From Hydrogenophaga sp. (lineage in GTDB: Bacteria; Pseudomonadota; Gammaproteobacteria; Burkholderiales; Burkholderiaceae_C): a DNA stretch of 64,000 nt. Within the stretch, counting starts at the first letter, position 1. Each line of letters opens with the position of its first letter. The translations under genes were made by a program, and so were the position numbers. Positions 43,894 through 52,619 of the stretch are shown in pieces. The stretch lies in NCBI RefSeq assembly GCF_019264445.1, contig NZ_JAHVAB010000067.1:1-64000 (forward strand). The letters are read 5' to 3'. The notes below the pieces were generated by a model. That model had not been told where the DNA came from. It was given only the letters and a program-made list of their open reading frames with translations, and did no database searches.

Positions 43894-46794
43894 ATGACCG
43901 ACACCCTGAACCAGCCTGGCTTGCAATCCCTGGCCAAATCGTTCGAACCCGCACCGCTCGAAGCCCGCTGGGGACCCGAGTGGGAGCAGCGCGGTTACGG
44001 CGCCGCCGGCTTTCGTGGCACGGGCGCACCCCAGGCCGACGCACCCTCGTTCGCCATCCAGTTGCCGCCGCCCAATGTGACCGGCACGCTGCACATGGGC
44101 CATGCGTTCAACCAGACCATCATGGACAGCCTCACGCGCTACCACCGCATGGCGGGCGCCAACACCGTGTGGGTGCCGGGCACGGACCACGCCGGTATTG
44201 CCACGCAGATCGTGGTGGAGCGCCAGCTGCAGGCCCAGGGCATCAGCCGCCACGACATGGGCCCCACGCCCGCCGAAGCGCGCAAGAACTTCGTGGCCAA
44301 GGTCTGGGAATGGAAAGAGCACAGCGGCAACACCATTACCACGCAGATGCGCCGCATGGGCGACAGCGTGGACTGGAGCCGTGAGTACTTCACCATGGAC
44401 GACAAGCTCTCGTCCGTGGTCACCGAAACCTTCGTGCGCCTGTACGAGCAGGGCCTGATCTACCGGGGCAAGCGGCTGGTGAACTGGGACCCGGTGCTCA
44501 AGACCGCCGTCTCCGACCTGGAAGTGGAAAGCGAGGAAGAAGACGGCTTCCTCTGGCACATTGCGTACCCGCTGGCCAACGGCTCGGGCTCGCTGACCGT
44601 GGCCACCACCCGACCCGAAACGCTGCTGGGCGACGTCGCCGTGATGGTGCACCCGGAAGACGAGCGCTACACCGCGCTGATCGGCCAGCAGGTGAAGCTG
44701 CCGCTGTGCGATCGCGAGATTCCCGTCATTGCAGACGCCTACGTGGACCGCGCCTTCGGCACCGGCGTGGTCAAGGTCACGCCCGCCCACGACAACAACG
44801 ACTACGCTGTCGGCCAGCGCCACGGCCTGCCCATCATCGGCGTGCTCACGCTCGACGCCGCCATCAACGACAACGCGCCCGAGAAGTACCGCGGCATGGA
44901 CCGCTTCGTGGCCCGCAAGGCCGTGGTGGCCGACCTCGAAGCCGCCGGCCTGCTGGTGGAGACCAAGAAGCACAAGCTCATGGTGCCGCGCTGCGCGCGC
45001 ACCGGCCAGGTGATTGAACCCATGCTCACCGACCAGTGGTTCGTGGCCATGAGCAAGGTGAGCGAATCCGACCCCAGCGGCAAGAGCATTGCGCAAAAGG
45101 CCATCGATGCCGTGCAGTCGGGCCAGGTGACGTTCGTGCCCGAGAACTGGGTGAACACCTACAACCAGTGGATGAACAACATTCAGGACTGGTGCATCAG
45201 CCGCCAGCTCTGGTGGGGCCACCAGATCCCGGCCTGGTACGACGAAGCCGGCAACGTGATCGTGGCGCGCAACGAAGCCGAAGCCCAGGCCAAGGCACCT
45301 GGCCAGACGCTCACGCGCGACCCCGACGTGCTCGACACCTGGTACTCCTCGGCGCTGGTGCCGTTCAGCACCATGGGCTGGCCGAACCAGAAGAACGGCG
45401 CCACCGAGGACTTCAACCTCTACTTGCCCAGCACGGTGCTGGTCACCGGCTACGACATCATCTTCTTCTGGGTCGCCCGGATGATCATGATGACGAACCA
45501 CTTCACCGGCCGCGTGCCGTTCAGGCACGTCTACATCCACGGTCTGGTGCGCGACGCGCAGGGCCAGAAGATGAGCAAGAGCGAAGGCAACGTGCTCGAC
45601 CCGGTCGACCTGATCGACGGCATTGCGTTGCCACCGCTGCTCGAGAAGCGCACCACCGGCCTGCGCAAGCCCGAAACCGCCCCCAAGGTGCGCAAGCAGA
45701 CCGAGAAGGAATTTCCCGAAGGTATTCCTGCCTATGGCGCCGACGCGCTGCGCTTCACCTTTGCGGCTCTCGCCTCGCTGGGCCGCAGCATCAACTTCGA
45801 CAGCAAGCGCTGCGAGGGCTACCGCAACTTCTGCAACAAGCTCTGGAACGCCACGCGTTTCACGCTGATGAACTGCGAGGGCCACGACTGCGGCCTGCAG
45901 GAACACACCAAAGCCGAATGCGCGGTGGGCCAACCCTTCCACGGCTACCTGAGCTTCAGCCAGGCCGACCGCTGGATCAGCTCGGTGCTGCAGCAGGTGG
46001 AGGCCGAAGTGGCCAAGGGCTTCGCGGAATACCGCCTGGACAACGTCGCCAACGCCATCTACGACTTCGTCTGGAACGAGTTCTGCGACTGGTACCTGGA
46101 AATCGCCAAGGTGCAGATCCAGACCGGGGACGCCTCACAGCAGCGGGCCACACGGCGCACGCTCATCCGCACACTGGAAGCCATCCTGCGGCTGGCGCAC
46201 CCGATCATTCCCTTCATCACCGAAGAACTCTGGCAAAAGGTCGCGCCTGTGGCCGGCCTCCCTGGCGAGTCGGTGAGCATCGCGCGCTATCCGCAAGCGC
46301 AGCCCAACAAGATCGACGAAGCGGCCATCGCCCACGTCGTCAAACTCAAGGGCCTGGTGGACGCCTGCCGCAACCTGCGCGGCGAGATGAGCGTGTCACC
46401 CGCCACCCGGCTGCCGCTCTACGTGCTGGGAGACACCGCTTTCATGAAAACCGCCGGACCGGTGCTGCAGGCGCTGGCCAAGCTGAGCGAAGTGCGCGTG
46501 TTTGAAGACGAGGGCGCGTGGGCCGCTGCAGCACAGGCGGCACCTGTGGCGGTGGTGGGCGAAGCGCGCATGTGCCTCTTCATGGAGATCGACATCGCTG
46601 CCGAGAAGGCCCGCCTGGGCAAGGAAGCCGCGCGCCTGGAGGGCGAAATCACCAAGGCCAACGGCAAGCTCTCCAACGAGGCTTTCGTCGCCAAGGCACC
46701 GCCCGCCGTGATCGACCAGGAAAAGAAACGCGTGGCCGACTTCAGCGCCACGCTGGCCAAGGTGCGGGAGCAGCTGCAACGGCTGGGCGCCTGA
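43894..46794 (+). CDS. valS: valyl-tRNA synthetase
   Basis: This 966-residue class-I aminoacyl-tRNA synthetase contains the HIGH-like motif HMGH at residues 67-70 ([11 protein letters not shown]), the CP1 editing domain ([14 protein letters not shown]), the KMSKS motif at 559-563 and an anticodon-binding domain followed by a C-terminal coiled coil ([25 protein letters not shown]). It charges tRNA-Val and edits threonine. Length matches the family. It is downstream of the DUF2783 gene, which is probably a different transcription unit because of the hairpin between them. Confidence 0.98.
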   Translation: MTDTLNQPGLQSLAKSFEPAPLEARWGPEWEQRGYGAAGFRGTGAPQADAPSFAIQLPPPNVTGTLHMGHAFNQTIMDSLTRYHRMAGANTVWVPGTDHAGIATQIVVERQLQAQGISRHDMGPTPAEARKNFVAKVWEWKEHSGNTITTQMRRMGDSVDWSREYFTMDDKLSSVVTETFVRLYEQGLIYRGKRLVNWDPVLKTAVSDLEVESEEEDGFLWHIAYPLANGSGSLTVATTRPETLLGDVAVMVHPEDERYTALIGQQVKLPLCDREIPVIADAYVDRAFGTGVVKVTPAHDNNDYAVGQRHGLPIIGVLTLDAAINDNAPEKYRGMDRFVARKAVVADLEAAGLLVETKKHKLMVPRCARTGQVIEPMLTDQWFVAMSKVSESDPSGKSIAQKAIDAVQSGQVTFVPENWVNTYNQWMNNIQDWCISRQLWWGHQIPAWYDEAGNVIVARNEAEAQAKAPGQTLTRDPDVLDTWYSSALVPFSTMGWPNQKNGATEDFNLYLPSTVLVTGYDIIFFWVARMIMMTNHFTGRVPFRHVYIHGLVRDAQGQKMSKSEGNVLDPVDLIDGIALPPLLEKRTTGLRKPETAPKVRKQTEKEFPEGIPAYGADALRFTFAALASLGRSINFDSKRCEGYRNFCNKLWNATRFTLMNCEGHDCGLQEHTKAECAVGQPFHGYLSFSQADRWISSVLQQVEAEVAKGFAEYRLDNVANAIYDFVWNEFCDWYLEIAKVQIQTGDASQQRATRRTLIRTLEAILRLAHPIIPFITEELWQKVAPVAGLPGESVSIARYPQAQPNKIDEAAIAHVVKLKGLVDACRNLRGEMSVSPATRLPLYVLGDTAFMKTAGPVLQALAKLSEVRVFEDEGAWAAAAQAAPVAVVGEARMCLFMEIDIAAEKARLGKEAARLEGEITKANGKLSNEAFVAKAPPAVIDQEKKRVADFSATLAKVREQLQRLGA

Positions 46795-46831
46795 GCAAGA
46801 CGCGAAGCCGGCGGAAGGGTTCCTGGTCCAG

Positions 46832-46912
46832 AATGCCGCGGGTCTGGCTCCGCCAGCCCGCAGGCATTGCCCCCTGGGGGGTGACGCACCGCAGGTGCGG
46901 CGCGGGGGGGGC
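46832..46912. repeat. compound palindromic element (REP-like) in a convergent intergenic gap
   Basis: A long imperfect stem, AATGCC-GCGGG-T-CTGGC (46832-46848) with its complement at 46852-46868 (two one-base bulges, loop TCC), is followed by a CCCCTGGGG palindrome (46871-46879) and a CGCACC/GGTGCG stem (46885-46899). The gap lies between the convergent valS and hydroxyacid dehydrogenase genes. The run of palindromes resembles interspersed intergenic repeats I associate with comamonad genomes; copy number elsewhere cannot be tested here. Confidence 0.45.
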
Positions 46913-46916
46913 CCAA

Positions 46917-47957
46917 TCACCCGCGATGCATCGCGATCGAACTCCACTGCGACGGTGAGACCGCCTGCGGATCGCTGGTTTCCTGAAAGTCCAGGTTGTC
47001 CAGCACCGAGAAGTCGCTCACGCGGGTCTCCTGGTGCGCGGCGCCCGGAGACAGGGTCTCGTGCATGCGATGCGCCACATACCAGCTGGCGCGCAGCTTG
47101 GCCTCTCGCGTGTGCGAGCCCAGGCGCGGTGTGAGGTGCAGATTGGGAATGCCATGCAGCGGCGTGCCTTCAGCGGCAAACTGCGGGTTGGCGCCGTCCA
47201 GCAGACAGGCATCGATACGGCCATCGCACAAGGCCAGCGCCAGCGCCTCGGCGTCAAACAGCGAACTGCGGCTCACCCCCACCCAGAGTTGACCGGGCTT
47301 GCAGTGGTTGAGCATGCGCTCGTTGATCCAGCCCCGGAAGCGCGAGGCATACACCATCTGCAACGAGATGGCGTCCGAATGACCCAGCAGCTCCTGCAGC
47401 GATACCGGCTCGACCTTGAGCTTGTCCCAGATGTCGGCGGCGTGGTGAATGGCGGGGTCGTAGCCGAGCAGGCGCACGCCCAGGCTGCGCAGCATGGGCG
47501 CCAGCGTGTGCGCCACAGGCGCCAGGCCCAGCAAACCGACCGTGCTGCCAGAGAGTTCGCGCCCCATGCGCACCTGGGAAATCTTGCGCCCGAGCAGCGC
47601 GCTGATCATGCCGCGGCGGTACAGCATCAGCAGACCGTAGAGCAGGTACTCAGCGTTCGAGCGCACCGTGGCGCTGCGGGCCTGCAACACGCGCACATTG
47701 CGCCGCGCACATGCGTCCAGATCGGTGTTGTCGCTGGAGATCTGCATGCGCGCCACGATCTCCAGCTTGGGCGCGAAGTCCAGAAACTCGCCAGACACCA
47801 CCACATGCGGCGGCAGCACGATGGCGCGCGTCTTGTAGGTGCTCTTGCGCAGCTCGGCGGGATCGTCGGCCAGCTCGGGCCGGAAACTCACCTCATGACG
47901 CTCCTGCAACCAGGCCAGCGCCTCGGGCACGAGCGGATCCAGGAGCAGGACTTCCAT
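46917..47957 (-). CDS. D-2-hydroxyacid dehydrogenase-like protein, catalytically degenerate
   Basis: The protein (346 residues) has the two-domain fold of D-isomer-specific 2-hydroxyacid dehydrogenases. The nucleotide loop reads GLLGLAPVAHTL instead of the usual GxGxxG. The catalytic arginine region is SRSSLFD. The expected glutamate segment is DGANPQF, and the TPH histidine is replaced in LTPRLGSHT. It may therefore not turn over substrate and could be a regulatory or binding homologue. It is upstream of tusA on the same strand but 56 bp apart. Confidence 0.7.
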   Translation of the reverse strand: MEVLLLDPLVPEALAWLQERHEVSFRPELADDPAELRKSTYKTRAIVLPPHVVVSGEFLDFAPKLEIVARMQISSDNTDLDACARRNVRVLQARSATVRSNAEYLLYGLLMLYRRGMISALLGRKISQVRMGRELSGSTVGLLGLAPVAHTLAPMLRSLGVRLLGYDPAIHHAADIWDKLKVEPVSLQELLGHSDAISLQMVYASRFRGWINERMLNHCKPGQLWVGVSRSSLFDAEALALALCDGRIDACLLDGANPQFAAEGTPLHGIPNLHLTPRLGSHTREAKLRASWYVAHRMHETLSPGAAHQETRVSDFSVLDNLDFQETSDPQAVSPSQWSSIAMHRG

Positions 47958-48013
47958 GTCGGGTGAGTGGGGCGTTGAAAGAAGTGGAAAAACCGGATCG
48001 CGCCTGTGAGCGT

Positions 48014-48241
48014 TCAGCGGCGCTTCAGAATGGAAATGTGATCACCGCCCACCGTCTCCTGCTGCACCAGCACGTTGCCCGTCTGCTTGGCAAAGGCCTG
48101 AAAGTCGCGCACGGAACCCGAGTCGGTGGCGATCACCTTGAGCGTCTGCCCGCTGAGCATGTCGGCCAGCGCCTTCTTCGCTTTGAGAATGGGCAAGGGG
48201 CAGTTCAAGCCACGGGCGTCGAGTTCTTTGTCGGCAGTCAT
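48014..48241 (-). CDS. tusA: sulfur-carrier protein TusA
   Basis: This 75-residue protein has the sulfur-carrier motif CPLP with C14 as the persulfide-bearing cysteine (DARGLNCPLPILKAKKAL). TusA moves sulfur for 2-thiouridine in tRNA and molybdenum cofactor synthesis. Size and motif are normal. The hydroxyacid-dehydrogenase-like gene follows on the same strand, and the NUDIX and cysM genes lie upstream, also minus strand. Confidence 0.93.
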   Translation of the reverse strand: MTADKELDARGLNCPLPILKAKKALADMLSGQTLKVIATDSGSVRDFQAFAKQTGNVLVQQETVGGDHISILKRR

Positions 48242-48322
48242 GGGGTGGGGGGTATTCCTGGGTTGTCGTGATTCTAAGGGTCAGGCCGCACAGCGCAGGG
48301 GCTGCGTGCGCGGCCCTCCTCG

Positions 48323-48883
48323 CTAGCCGGCGCCTTCGGTCGGACCCACGGCGGGTTTCTGTCGCAAATCTTCCATGAACACCGGTTCATGGCCCTGCTG
48401 GCGCAGCCATTGCGCCAGCGCCAGCCCGGTGCCCGCGCGCCAGCAACGCACCTTGTCGGGTGGCATCAGCTTGTACTCAACCAGCTCCGGCGACAGCCGC
48501 ACCTGTCCATGGGCACGCGCGTGGTAGGTGATGATGATCTGGTTCATGCGCTGGAAGTCGTGCACACCCACAAGCTCCAGGGTGTCAACCGCCAGCGAGG
48601 TTTCTTCTGCGATCTCGCGCCGGATACCCTCTTCCGGCGTCTCGCCCGCCTCCATGAAGCCGGTGATCAGCCCGAACATCTTGCTGGGCCAGGCGGCGTT
48701 GCGCGCCAGCAGAATCTGGCCATCCATCTCCACAATAGCCGCGAGCACGGGGGTCGGGTTGTTCCAGTGCGTGAAGCCGCATGCCGGGCAGCGCAAGCGC
48801 TGCGTGAAGCCACCGTCTTCTTCCTGGCCAATGAGCGCCAGGGGCGTGGCGCAGGCGGGACAGAACCGGAATTCGGTGCTCAT
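48323..48883 (-). CDS. NUDIX hydrolase with zinc ribbon (NADH pyrophosphatase-type)
   Basis: The 186-residue protein starts at 48883: MSTEFRFCPACATPL with a zinc-ribbon C-x2-C pair at the beginning and a second pair in LRCPACGF. The Nudix box reads GFMEAGETPEEGIRREIAEETSL with all invariant residues. It resembles the catalytic part of NudC-like NAD(H) or dinucleotide pyrophosphatases, but is shorter. The ATG of this gene lies 17 bases after the cysM stop. Confidence 0.9.
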   Translation of the reverse strand: MSTEFRFCPACATPLALIGQEEDGGFTQRLRCPACGFTHWNNPTPVLAAIVEMDGQILLARNAAWPSKMFGLITGFMEAGETPEEGIRREIAEETSLAVDTLELVGVHDFQRMNQIIITYHARAHGQVRLSPELVEYKLMPPDKVRCWRAGTGLALAQWLRQQGHEPVFMEDLRQKPAVGPTEGAG

Positions 48884-48899
48884 GTTCGACCGCAGGCCG

Positions 48900-49802
48900 T
48901 CAGGCCGGGAAAACGCCGGTGGAGAGGTAGCGGTCGCCGCGATCGCACACCACAAACACGATGGTGGCGTTCTCGACCTGGCTGGCGATCTGCTGCGCGA
49001 CCCAGCACGCGCCAGCCGCCGAGATGCCGGCAAAGATGCCCTCCTCTCGTGCCATCTGGCGGCACATGGCCTCCGCATCGCCCTGGCTGACGTACACCAG
49101 TTCGTCGACCGTGCTCGGGTCGTAAATCTTGGGCAGGTATTCGGTGGGCCACTTGCGGATGCCGGGGATGCGCGAGCCCTCGCTGGGCTGCGCACCCACG
49201 ATGCGCACCGCAGGGTTCTTCTCCTTGAGGAAACGCGACACGCCCGTGATCGTCCCGGTGGTGCCCATGGCGCTCACGAAGTGCGTGATGCGTCCACCGG
49301 TTTGCTCCCAGATTTCCGGCCCGGTCGTCTCGTAATGAATGCGCGGGTTGTCGGCATTGGCGAACTGGTCGAGCACGCGGCCTTTGCCTTCGGCCTGCAT
49401 CTTTTCGGCCAGGTCGCGGGCGGACTCCATGCCGCCGCTCTTGGAGGTGAGGATCAGCTCCGCACCGAAGGCCTTCATGGTCTGCGCACGCTCGATGGAG
49501 AGGTCCTCCGGCATGATCAACACCATGCGGTAGCCCTTGATGGCTGCGGCCATCGCCAGCGCGATGCCGGTGTTGCCCGACGTGGCCTCGATGAGCGTGT
49601 CGCCCGGCTTGATGTCACCGCGCTCCTCGGCGCGCTTGATCATCGATACCGCAGGCCGGTCTTTCACGGAGCCCGCGGGGTTGTTGCCTTCGAGCTTTCC
49701 CAGGATCACATTGCCGCGTGCCTGGTTGCCCGCTGCACCAATGCGTTGCAGCGCCACCAGAGGCGTTTTGCCAATGGCGTCTTCAATCGTCGGGTAGTTC
49801 AT
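48900..49802 (-). CDS. cysM: cysteine synthase B
   Basis: This 300-residue PLP enzyme makes cysteine from O-acetylserine and sulfide or thiosulfate. The PLP lysine lies in NPAGSVKDRPA, the substrate loop in ATSGNTGIALA, and the phosphate loop in VSAMGTTGTITG. Size and motifs favour CysM over CysK. The promoter region is shared with the tRNA-Leu gene, which reads the other way from 49842. Confidence 0.93.
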   Translation of the reverse strand: MNYPTIEDAIGKTPLVALQRIGAAGNQARGNVILGKLEGNNPAGSVKDRPAVSMIKRAEERGDIKPGDTLIEATSGNTGIALAMAAAIKGYRMVLIMPEDLSIERAQTMKAFGAELILTSKSGGMESARDLAEKMQAEGKGRVLDQFANADNPRIHYETTGPEIWEQTGGRITHFVSAMGTTGTITGVSRFLKEKNPAVRIVGAQPSEGSRIPGIRKWPTEYLPKIYDPSTVDELVYVSQGDAEAMCRQMAREEGIFAGISAAGACWVAQQIASQVENATIVFVVCDRGDRYLSTGVFPA

Positions 49803-49841
49803 GCCCGCACTGTGCCATAATTTCGAGTCTCCCTTCTGGCA

Positions 49842-49926
49842 GCCCGGGTGGTGAAATTGGTAGACGCGCCGGACTCAAAATCCGGTTCCGAAAGGAGTGT
49901 CGGTTCGATTCCGACCCCGGGCACCA
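49842..49926 (+). tRNA. tRNA-Leu(CAA)
   Basis: The 85-base gene folds into a complete cloverleaf. The acceptor stem is GCCCGGG/CCCGGGC, the anticodon loop CTCAAAA gives anticodon CAA (reads UUG), and a variable arm (TTCCGAAAGGAGTG) shows a class-II tRNA. The T-arm is GTCGGTTCGATTCCGAC, and the discriminator plus CCA is encoded at 49923-49926. A -10-like CATAAT lies at 49816-49821. A site-specific integrase gene starts 170 bases downstream, so this tRNA is the likely island insertion site. Confidence 0.96.
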
Positions 49927-50040
49927 AGTGATCGTTTCCAAGCGATCCTTATCGTCTCATTGGGCCGCCCATCTCGGCGTTTCCCCTATGAGAACGCCAC
50001 TTAAGGGTGTCACTTCGGCCCCCGCCAGCCCGATATATTT

Positions 50041-50087
50041 GCGGTACCGCTAACGGTATGTGCCTTAGCGGTATCCAGATACCGTAA
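50041..50087. promoter_or_regulatory. inverted-repeat cluster upstream of the integrase
   Basis: GCGGTACCGC (50041-50050) is a perfect ten-base palindrome, and TTAGCGGTATC ... GATACCGTAA (50065-50087) forms an inverted repeat with a two-base loop. The 5' end of the second (TTAGCGGTA) repeats the reverse complement of the first element with its flank (GCGGTACCGCTAA). A -10-like TATATT lies at 50035-50040. It ends nine bases before the integrase start codon. It is a likely operator for the AlpA/integrase control circuit, or an arm-type integrase site. Confidence 0.5.
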
Positions 50088-50095
50088 AGGGCAAC

Positions 50096-51415
50096 ATGCC
50101 ACTCACTGACACCGCTCTTCGACAGCTGAAGTCAAATCCGCACGCGCGCCGACAAAAATTGGCTGACTCTGGCGGCCTATACCTCCTCATCGATGGACCA
50201 GGCCGCTACTGGCGCCTTGACTACACATACGCACAGAGACGAAAAACGCTCGCATTGGGCGTTTATCCCGTAGTGTCCTTGGCGCAGGCAAGACGCATGA
50301 GAGACGAGGCAAAGTCACTGCTCGTCGAAAACATCGACCCCATGGCCGCCAAGCGCGAACGCAAACAAGCAGCAGTCGCAGCAGCGGACAGCACGTTTGA
50401 GTCGGTTGCGCGTGCATGGCTAAAGAAGACAAAAGCCACAAGAAAAGCAATTACTGATGACAAGCTGGTCGGCTGGCTTGAACGCGACGTATACCCCTCG
50501 CTAGGCCGCCGTGCGATCTCGGAGTTAGGACCGCGTGACGTGCTGGCGGTTGTCAGGCGAATCGAAGATCGGGGCTCAATCGATACAGCCCATCGTATTC
50601 TTCAACTCTGCAGCCGCATCTTTCGGTTTGCAGTCGCGGGAGGGCAAGCCGATCGAGACGTCACTGTGGATCTGCGAGGTGCTCTGAGTGCAGTCCCCAA
50701 GAATCACCACGCGGCCATCACGGATCCCGCCCCGTTTGGGGCCTTGCTTCGAGCCATTGAGGGTTACAGAGGAAATCCTGTGGTTGCATCTGCGCTGAAA
50801 CTCGCGCCGCTCGTGTTTGTACGTCCCGGTGAACTGCGCCACGCAGAGTGGAGTGAAGTCGATCTAGAAAGGCGGGAATGGCGAATTCCCGCGGAGAAGA
50901 TGAAGATGAAGCTGCCTCACCTCGTCCCTTTGTCCAGACAAGCCTGTGAACTCCTAAAAAACTTGATGCCGATTTCGGGGAACGGGAAGTACCTTTTCCC
51001 AGGCCTCAGAACTCGGACGCGTCCCATCAGCGACAACACGCTGAACGCTGCGCTCCGCAACTTAGGTTATCCAGGTAACACCCATACTGCGCACGGTTTT
51101 CGTGCCTCCGCCAGGACGATGCTTGATGAAATTCTGGGCGAACGGGTTGATCTAATTGAGCATCAGCTTGCACACGCAGTCAAAGACCCTAACGGGCGGG
51201 CTTACAACCGTACGAGTCACCTTGAGGCAAGGCAACTCATGATGCAGCGTTGGGCCGACTACCTAGATGCCCAAAAAGAAGGTGCGCAGAAGGTCGAGGT
51301 CCGAGGCCACCGAGTGCGCATACTTGCAAAGCCAATCCAACCCTCCTTCGCACCCGCAGAGACAACAAAGCGGGTTCGAATCTTGAAGAGCGCGACCTTC
51401 TCGGACGCGCATTAA
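50096..51415 (+). CDS. int: P4-type tyrosine recombinase (island integrase)
   Basis: The 439-residue protein has an N-terminal DUF4102 arm-binding part (MPLTDTALRQLKSNPHARRQKLADSGGLYLLI) and a C-terminal catalytic domain. The tyrosine-recombinase residues are R243 in RPGELRHAEW, H333-x-x-R336 in HGFRAS, H in EHQLAHAV and the nucleophile Y370 in RAYNR. It integrates and excises the island at the tRNA-Leu. The C-terminal tail twice repeats a RVRIL motif (near R406 and R426), also present in the next gene. AAAGG precedes the start. Confidence 0.95.
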   Translation: MPLTDTALRQLKSNPHARRQKLADSGGLYLLIDGPGRYWRLDYTYAQRRKTLALGVYPVVSLAQARRMRDEAKSLLVENIDPMAAKRERKQAAVAAADSTFESVARAWLKKTKATRKAITDDKLVGWLERDVYPSLGRRAISELGPRDVLAVVRRIEDRGSIDTAHRILQLCSRIFRFAVAGGQADRDVTVDLRGALSAVPKNHHAAITDPAPFGALLRAIEGYRGNPVVASALKLAPLVFVRPGELRHAEWSEVDLERREWRIPAEKMKMKLPHLVPLSRQACELLKNLMPISGNGKYLFPGLRTRTRPISDNTLNAALRNLGYPGNTHTAHGFRASARTMLDEILGERVDLIEHQLAHAVKDPNGRAYNRTSHLEARQLMMQRWADYLDAQKEGAQKVEVRGHRVRILAKPIQPSFAPAETTKRVRILKSATFSDAH

Positions 51416-51449
51416 GGCAGTAAAACGTACAGACAACGGGAGGTATCGC

Positions 51450-51728
51450 GTGGTCCAATCCAATCGTTCTTTTGATCAACTTCCCGACTCGGCCTATGTT
51501 CGCGAATCAGATCTCGTCACAAGACCAAGAGAGAACGACCCCGCTCTCCTACCGTTCAGCAAGTCAACGCTTTGGCGTCATGTCCGCGCTGGCACATTTC
51601 CCGCACCAGTCAAGCTTTCAGAACGGGTGACTGCGTGGCGAGTAGGCGATGTGCGGCAATGGCTTCTCAAGTTCAACAAGAGTGCGCCAGTGGGTGCATC
51701 TGGTCGGGTTCGAATTCTGCGCAAGTAG
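51450..51728 (+). CDS. AlpA-like excisionase/regulator
   Basis: This 92-residue protein has a compact helix-turn-helix (LLPFSKSTLWRHVRAGTFPAPVKLSERVTAWRVGDVRQWL), the AlpA/PF05930 pattern. It starts at GTG 51450 with a strong GGGAGGT ribosome site five bases upstream. AlpA proteins activate or excise islands by binding near the integrase promoter. Its C-terminus GRVRILRK repeats the motif in the integrase tail. It follows the integrase by 34 bases. Confidence 0.8.
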   Translation: MVQSNRSFDQLPDSAYVRESDLVTRPRENDPALLPFSKSTLWRHVRAGTFPAPVKLSERVTAWRVGDVRQWLLKFNKSAPVGASGRVRILRK

Positions 51729-51841
51729 ATCGGATGCCGCCAAAAGATCAGAGCAGACTGACTGCCGTTAGCGGTTCCATGCTGGACCCGAGATAGAGAT
51801 GGTGCTGCTGGCGGGGATTGACCCCAACTCTCCTACTCACT

Positions 51842-52250
51842 ATGAGCCACCGGCTAAGCCCCTCGCATTTGCACCACGAGGTTGCTGTAGAGAGGATTTT
51901 ATCGCTGCACGCTCGGGCGCCAGGTCGCACGCGTCCCGGGAGCCGACGTAGCCTCGGCGATGAGATCCTGAGTGCGCAGATGCGCCAAAGCTTCGTTCGC
52001 AGCGACCGTACCTACGGCGCACGCCGCGTGTGGCACGACGTGCTGGGGCAAGGCCAGACCTGTGGTTTGCATCGCGTCGAGCGGCTCATGCGAGAACAGG
52101 CGCTGCGCGCCGGACCCCGCCGGCGATGGCGTCCCAAGGACCGTAGCGTGCGCAGTGCTGTGACCGACAACGTGCTGGACCGCCAGTTCCAGGCCGACGG
52201 CCCGAACCCGAAGTGGGTGGCCGACTTCACCTACAGCTGGACGGGTCAAA
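51842..52250 (+). pseudogene. IS3-family transposase orfB fragment
   Basis: The remnant reads RRSLGDEILSAQMRQSFVRSDRTYGARRVWHDVL and DRQFQADGPNPKWVADFTYSWT, the N-terminal half of IS3 (IS407-like) OrfB. It breaks off at about 52250, where the catalytic DDE region should follow, so it is non-functional. No orfA partner, inverted repeats or target duplication could be seen. Confidence 0.75.
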
Positions 52251-52619
52251 CTGTTCCCCAACCTCTACTTCTGACTGGCTCAAGAAATCGAGGGGACTTC
52301 AAGCGAGCTAAAGCATCTCAATATGCTAAAGGATGCTGTGCTTAACGAGTACGAAGAAGTGGCTACAGGAGAGATCAGCTCGGCCTAAGGCCAAAGCCCC
52401 CTCAGATTTCTTAAAGGACATCGCGAGGCGCATTCGAGTCCAGGGCGCGGGGTAGGTGCCAAGGTCCGGCGCGGGTGGTGCCTGAGGGCGCCCTAGGTTG
52501 GCTCGAGGGGACGCCGCCGGCGCTCGGCCATGCCACCCCAATGGCACGTGTCCGCGTTGCTCCCGTGGCCAGCCATTGATTGGCGAATCGGCGCAGTCGG
52601 CACTGGTGGAGCGCTACGG
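52251..52619. other. no clear gene; short orphan reading-frame tails
   Basis: This 369-base stretch after the transposase break contains no gene with a start. On the plus strand a tail at 52275-52388 would encode LAQEIEGTSSELKHLNMLK and more helical residues, ending in TAA. A second at 52486-52623 would give a cysteine pair (GTCPRC) before a stop. Both look like ends of genes whose beginnings are missing, consistent with an eroded island segment. They could not be identified. Confidence 0.4.

Noticed and set aside
51371-51381. The CGGGTTCGAAT motif as a tRNA gene
   Set aside because: It looks like a T-loop but no cloverleaf can be folded around it; it lies inside the integrase coding sequence.
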